The translations under genes and the position numbers were made by a program. Source: Chloroflexota bacterium (GTDB lineage Bacteria; Chloroflexota; Anaerolineae; DTPP01). From it: a stretch of DNA of 6,008 nt. Shown in pieces: positions 5,753 through 6,008 of this stretch (positions within the stretch are counted from its first letter, which is position 1; each line of letters opens with the position of its first letter). The notes under the pieces were generated by a model. The model saw only the letters and a program-made list of their open reading frames with translations. It searched no databases and was not told the origin of the DNA. The stretch is from contig JAAYZY010000392.1 of NCBI GenBank assembly GCA_012514615.1, forward strand, positions 1 through 6,008, written 5' to 3'.

Positions 5753-6008
5753 GCGTGCCCTGGCGTTGTTCGGGCGGGGGGATTCGCTGCAGCGGTGAGA
5801 ACACCAGGGACGATCAGGCCCCCGCCGTGGCTTCTGCACAGGTTGTGCTGTTCGGGCCTGCTTCGCCGTGAGGCCGCCATCTGTGCCGGCCGTTCGCCTG
5901 GCTGCAGTCGGCGTCGGCCTGAAGGCATGGCCCTATCCTATGCCAAGAGTCCTATCCCAACCCCAGGGCAAGCTGCTTGATGAGGGGAGGTGGCCGTGAT
6001 ACCATGAG
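5753..6008. other. Region upstream of the promoter, no gene supported
   Basis: Apart from the inverted repeat at 5758-5809 I see no gene here. A plus-strand frame of 61 codons (5795-5980) is Arg/Pro/Cys-rich, lacks a ribosome binding site and looks non-coding. At the very edge, GGAGGTG (5986-5992) lies 11 bases before an ATG at 6004. This could be the start of a divergent plus-strand gene, but only five bases of it are in the window. No tRNA or CRISPR signal is seen. Confidence 0.5.
5758..5809. repeat. Imperfect inverted repeat just upstream of the -35
   Basis: CCCTGG (5758-5763), a three-base interruption, then TGTTC (5767-5771) are mirrored by GAACA-CCAGGG (5799-5809). This gives 11 pairs with one 3-base bulge around a 27-base centre. 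Its edge is five bases from the -35 element, so it could be an activator or repressor site, or the end of an upstream transcript. No T-run follows. Confidence 0.4.

Noticed and set aside
5996..6007. GTG start at 5996 after GGGGAGG on the plus strand
   Set aside because: A stop codon follows after three codons (TGA at 6005), so it cannot begin a gene.

Overview
The window is about 6 kb of GC-rich DNA from a bacterium. It carries one co-directional cluster read entirely on the minus strand: three paralogous exported proteins and one membrane-anchored metallophosphatase. Bacterial signals are clear: a sigma70-type promoter (-35 TTGACA, 17-base spacer, extended -10), Shine-Dalgarno motifs before GTG, ATG and TTG starts, and Sec-type signal peptides. 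The first protein ends in YLPLMLKH. From memory, tails of the type '(V/Y)(Y/F)LPL(V/M/I)(L/V)(K/R)' are frequent on secreted proteins of Chloroflexota (Anaerolineae and relatives), so I suggest that phylum, with moderate-to-low confidence.

Layout in the direction of transcription (right to left): 6008-5753 holds no gene I can support, only an imperfect inverted repeat. The promoter lies at 5752-5724. About 350 bases of strongly foldable, apparently non-coding leader follow. Gene 1 (5367-3322, GTG start) encodes a 681-residue exported protein with one long and three tandem short domains that resemble the sulfite-oxidase-type molybdopterin-binding fold. A 170-base spacer follows, with an unusually good hairpin at 3285-3247. 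Gene 2 (3151-2090) encodes a 353-residue paralogue in which the long domain is joined to an Ig-like domain. Gene 3 (2093-363) starts on a TTG that overlaps the gene 2 stop. It encodes a 576-residue purple-acid-phosphatase-like ectoenzyme with a C-terminal membrane anchor. Gene 4 (361 to beyond the left edge) begins one base after the gene 3 stop and is a third paralogue, cut off by the window.

Genes 2, 3 and 4 are tightly coupled, so they are probably co-translated. Gene 1 probably belongs to the same transcript, since I see no promoter in the 170-base spacer, but the hairpin there may reduce read-through. All four products are predicted to act outside the cytoplasmic membrane. The role of the molybdopterin-fold proteins cannot be read from sequence. 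A surface assembly with a phosphoesterase at its centre is an inference from gene order only.
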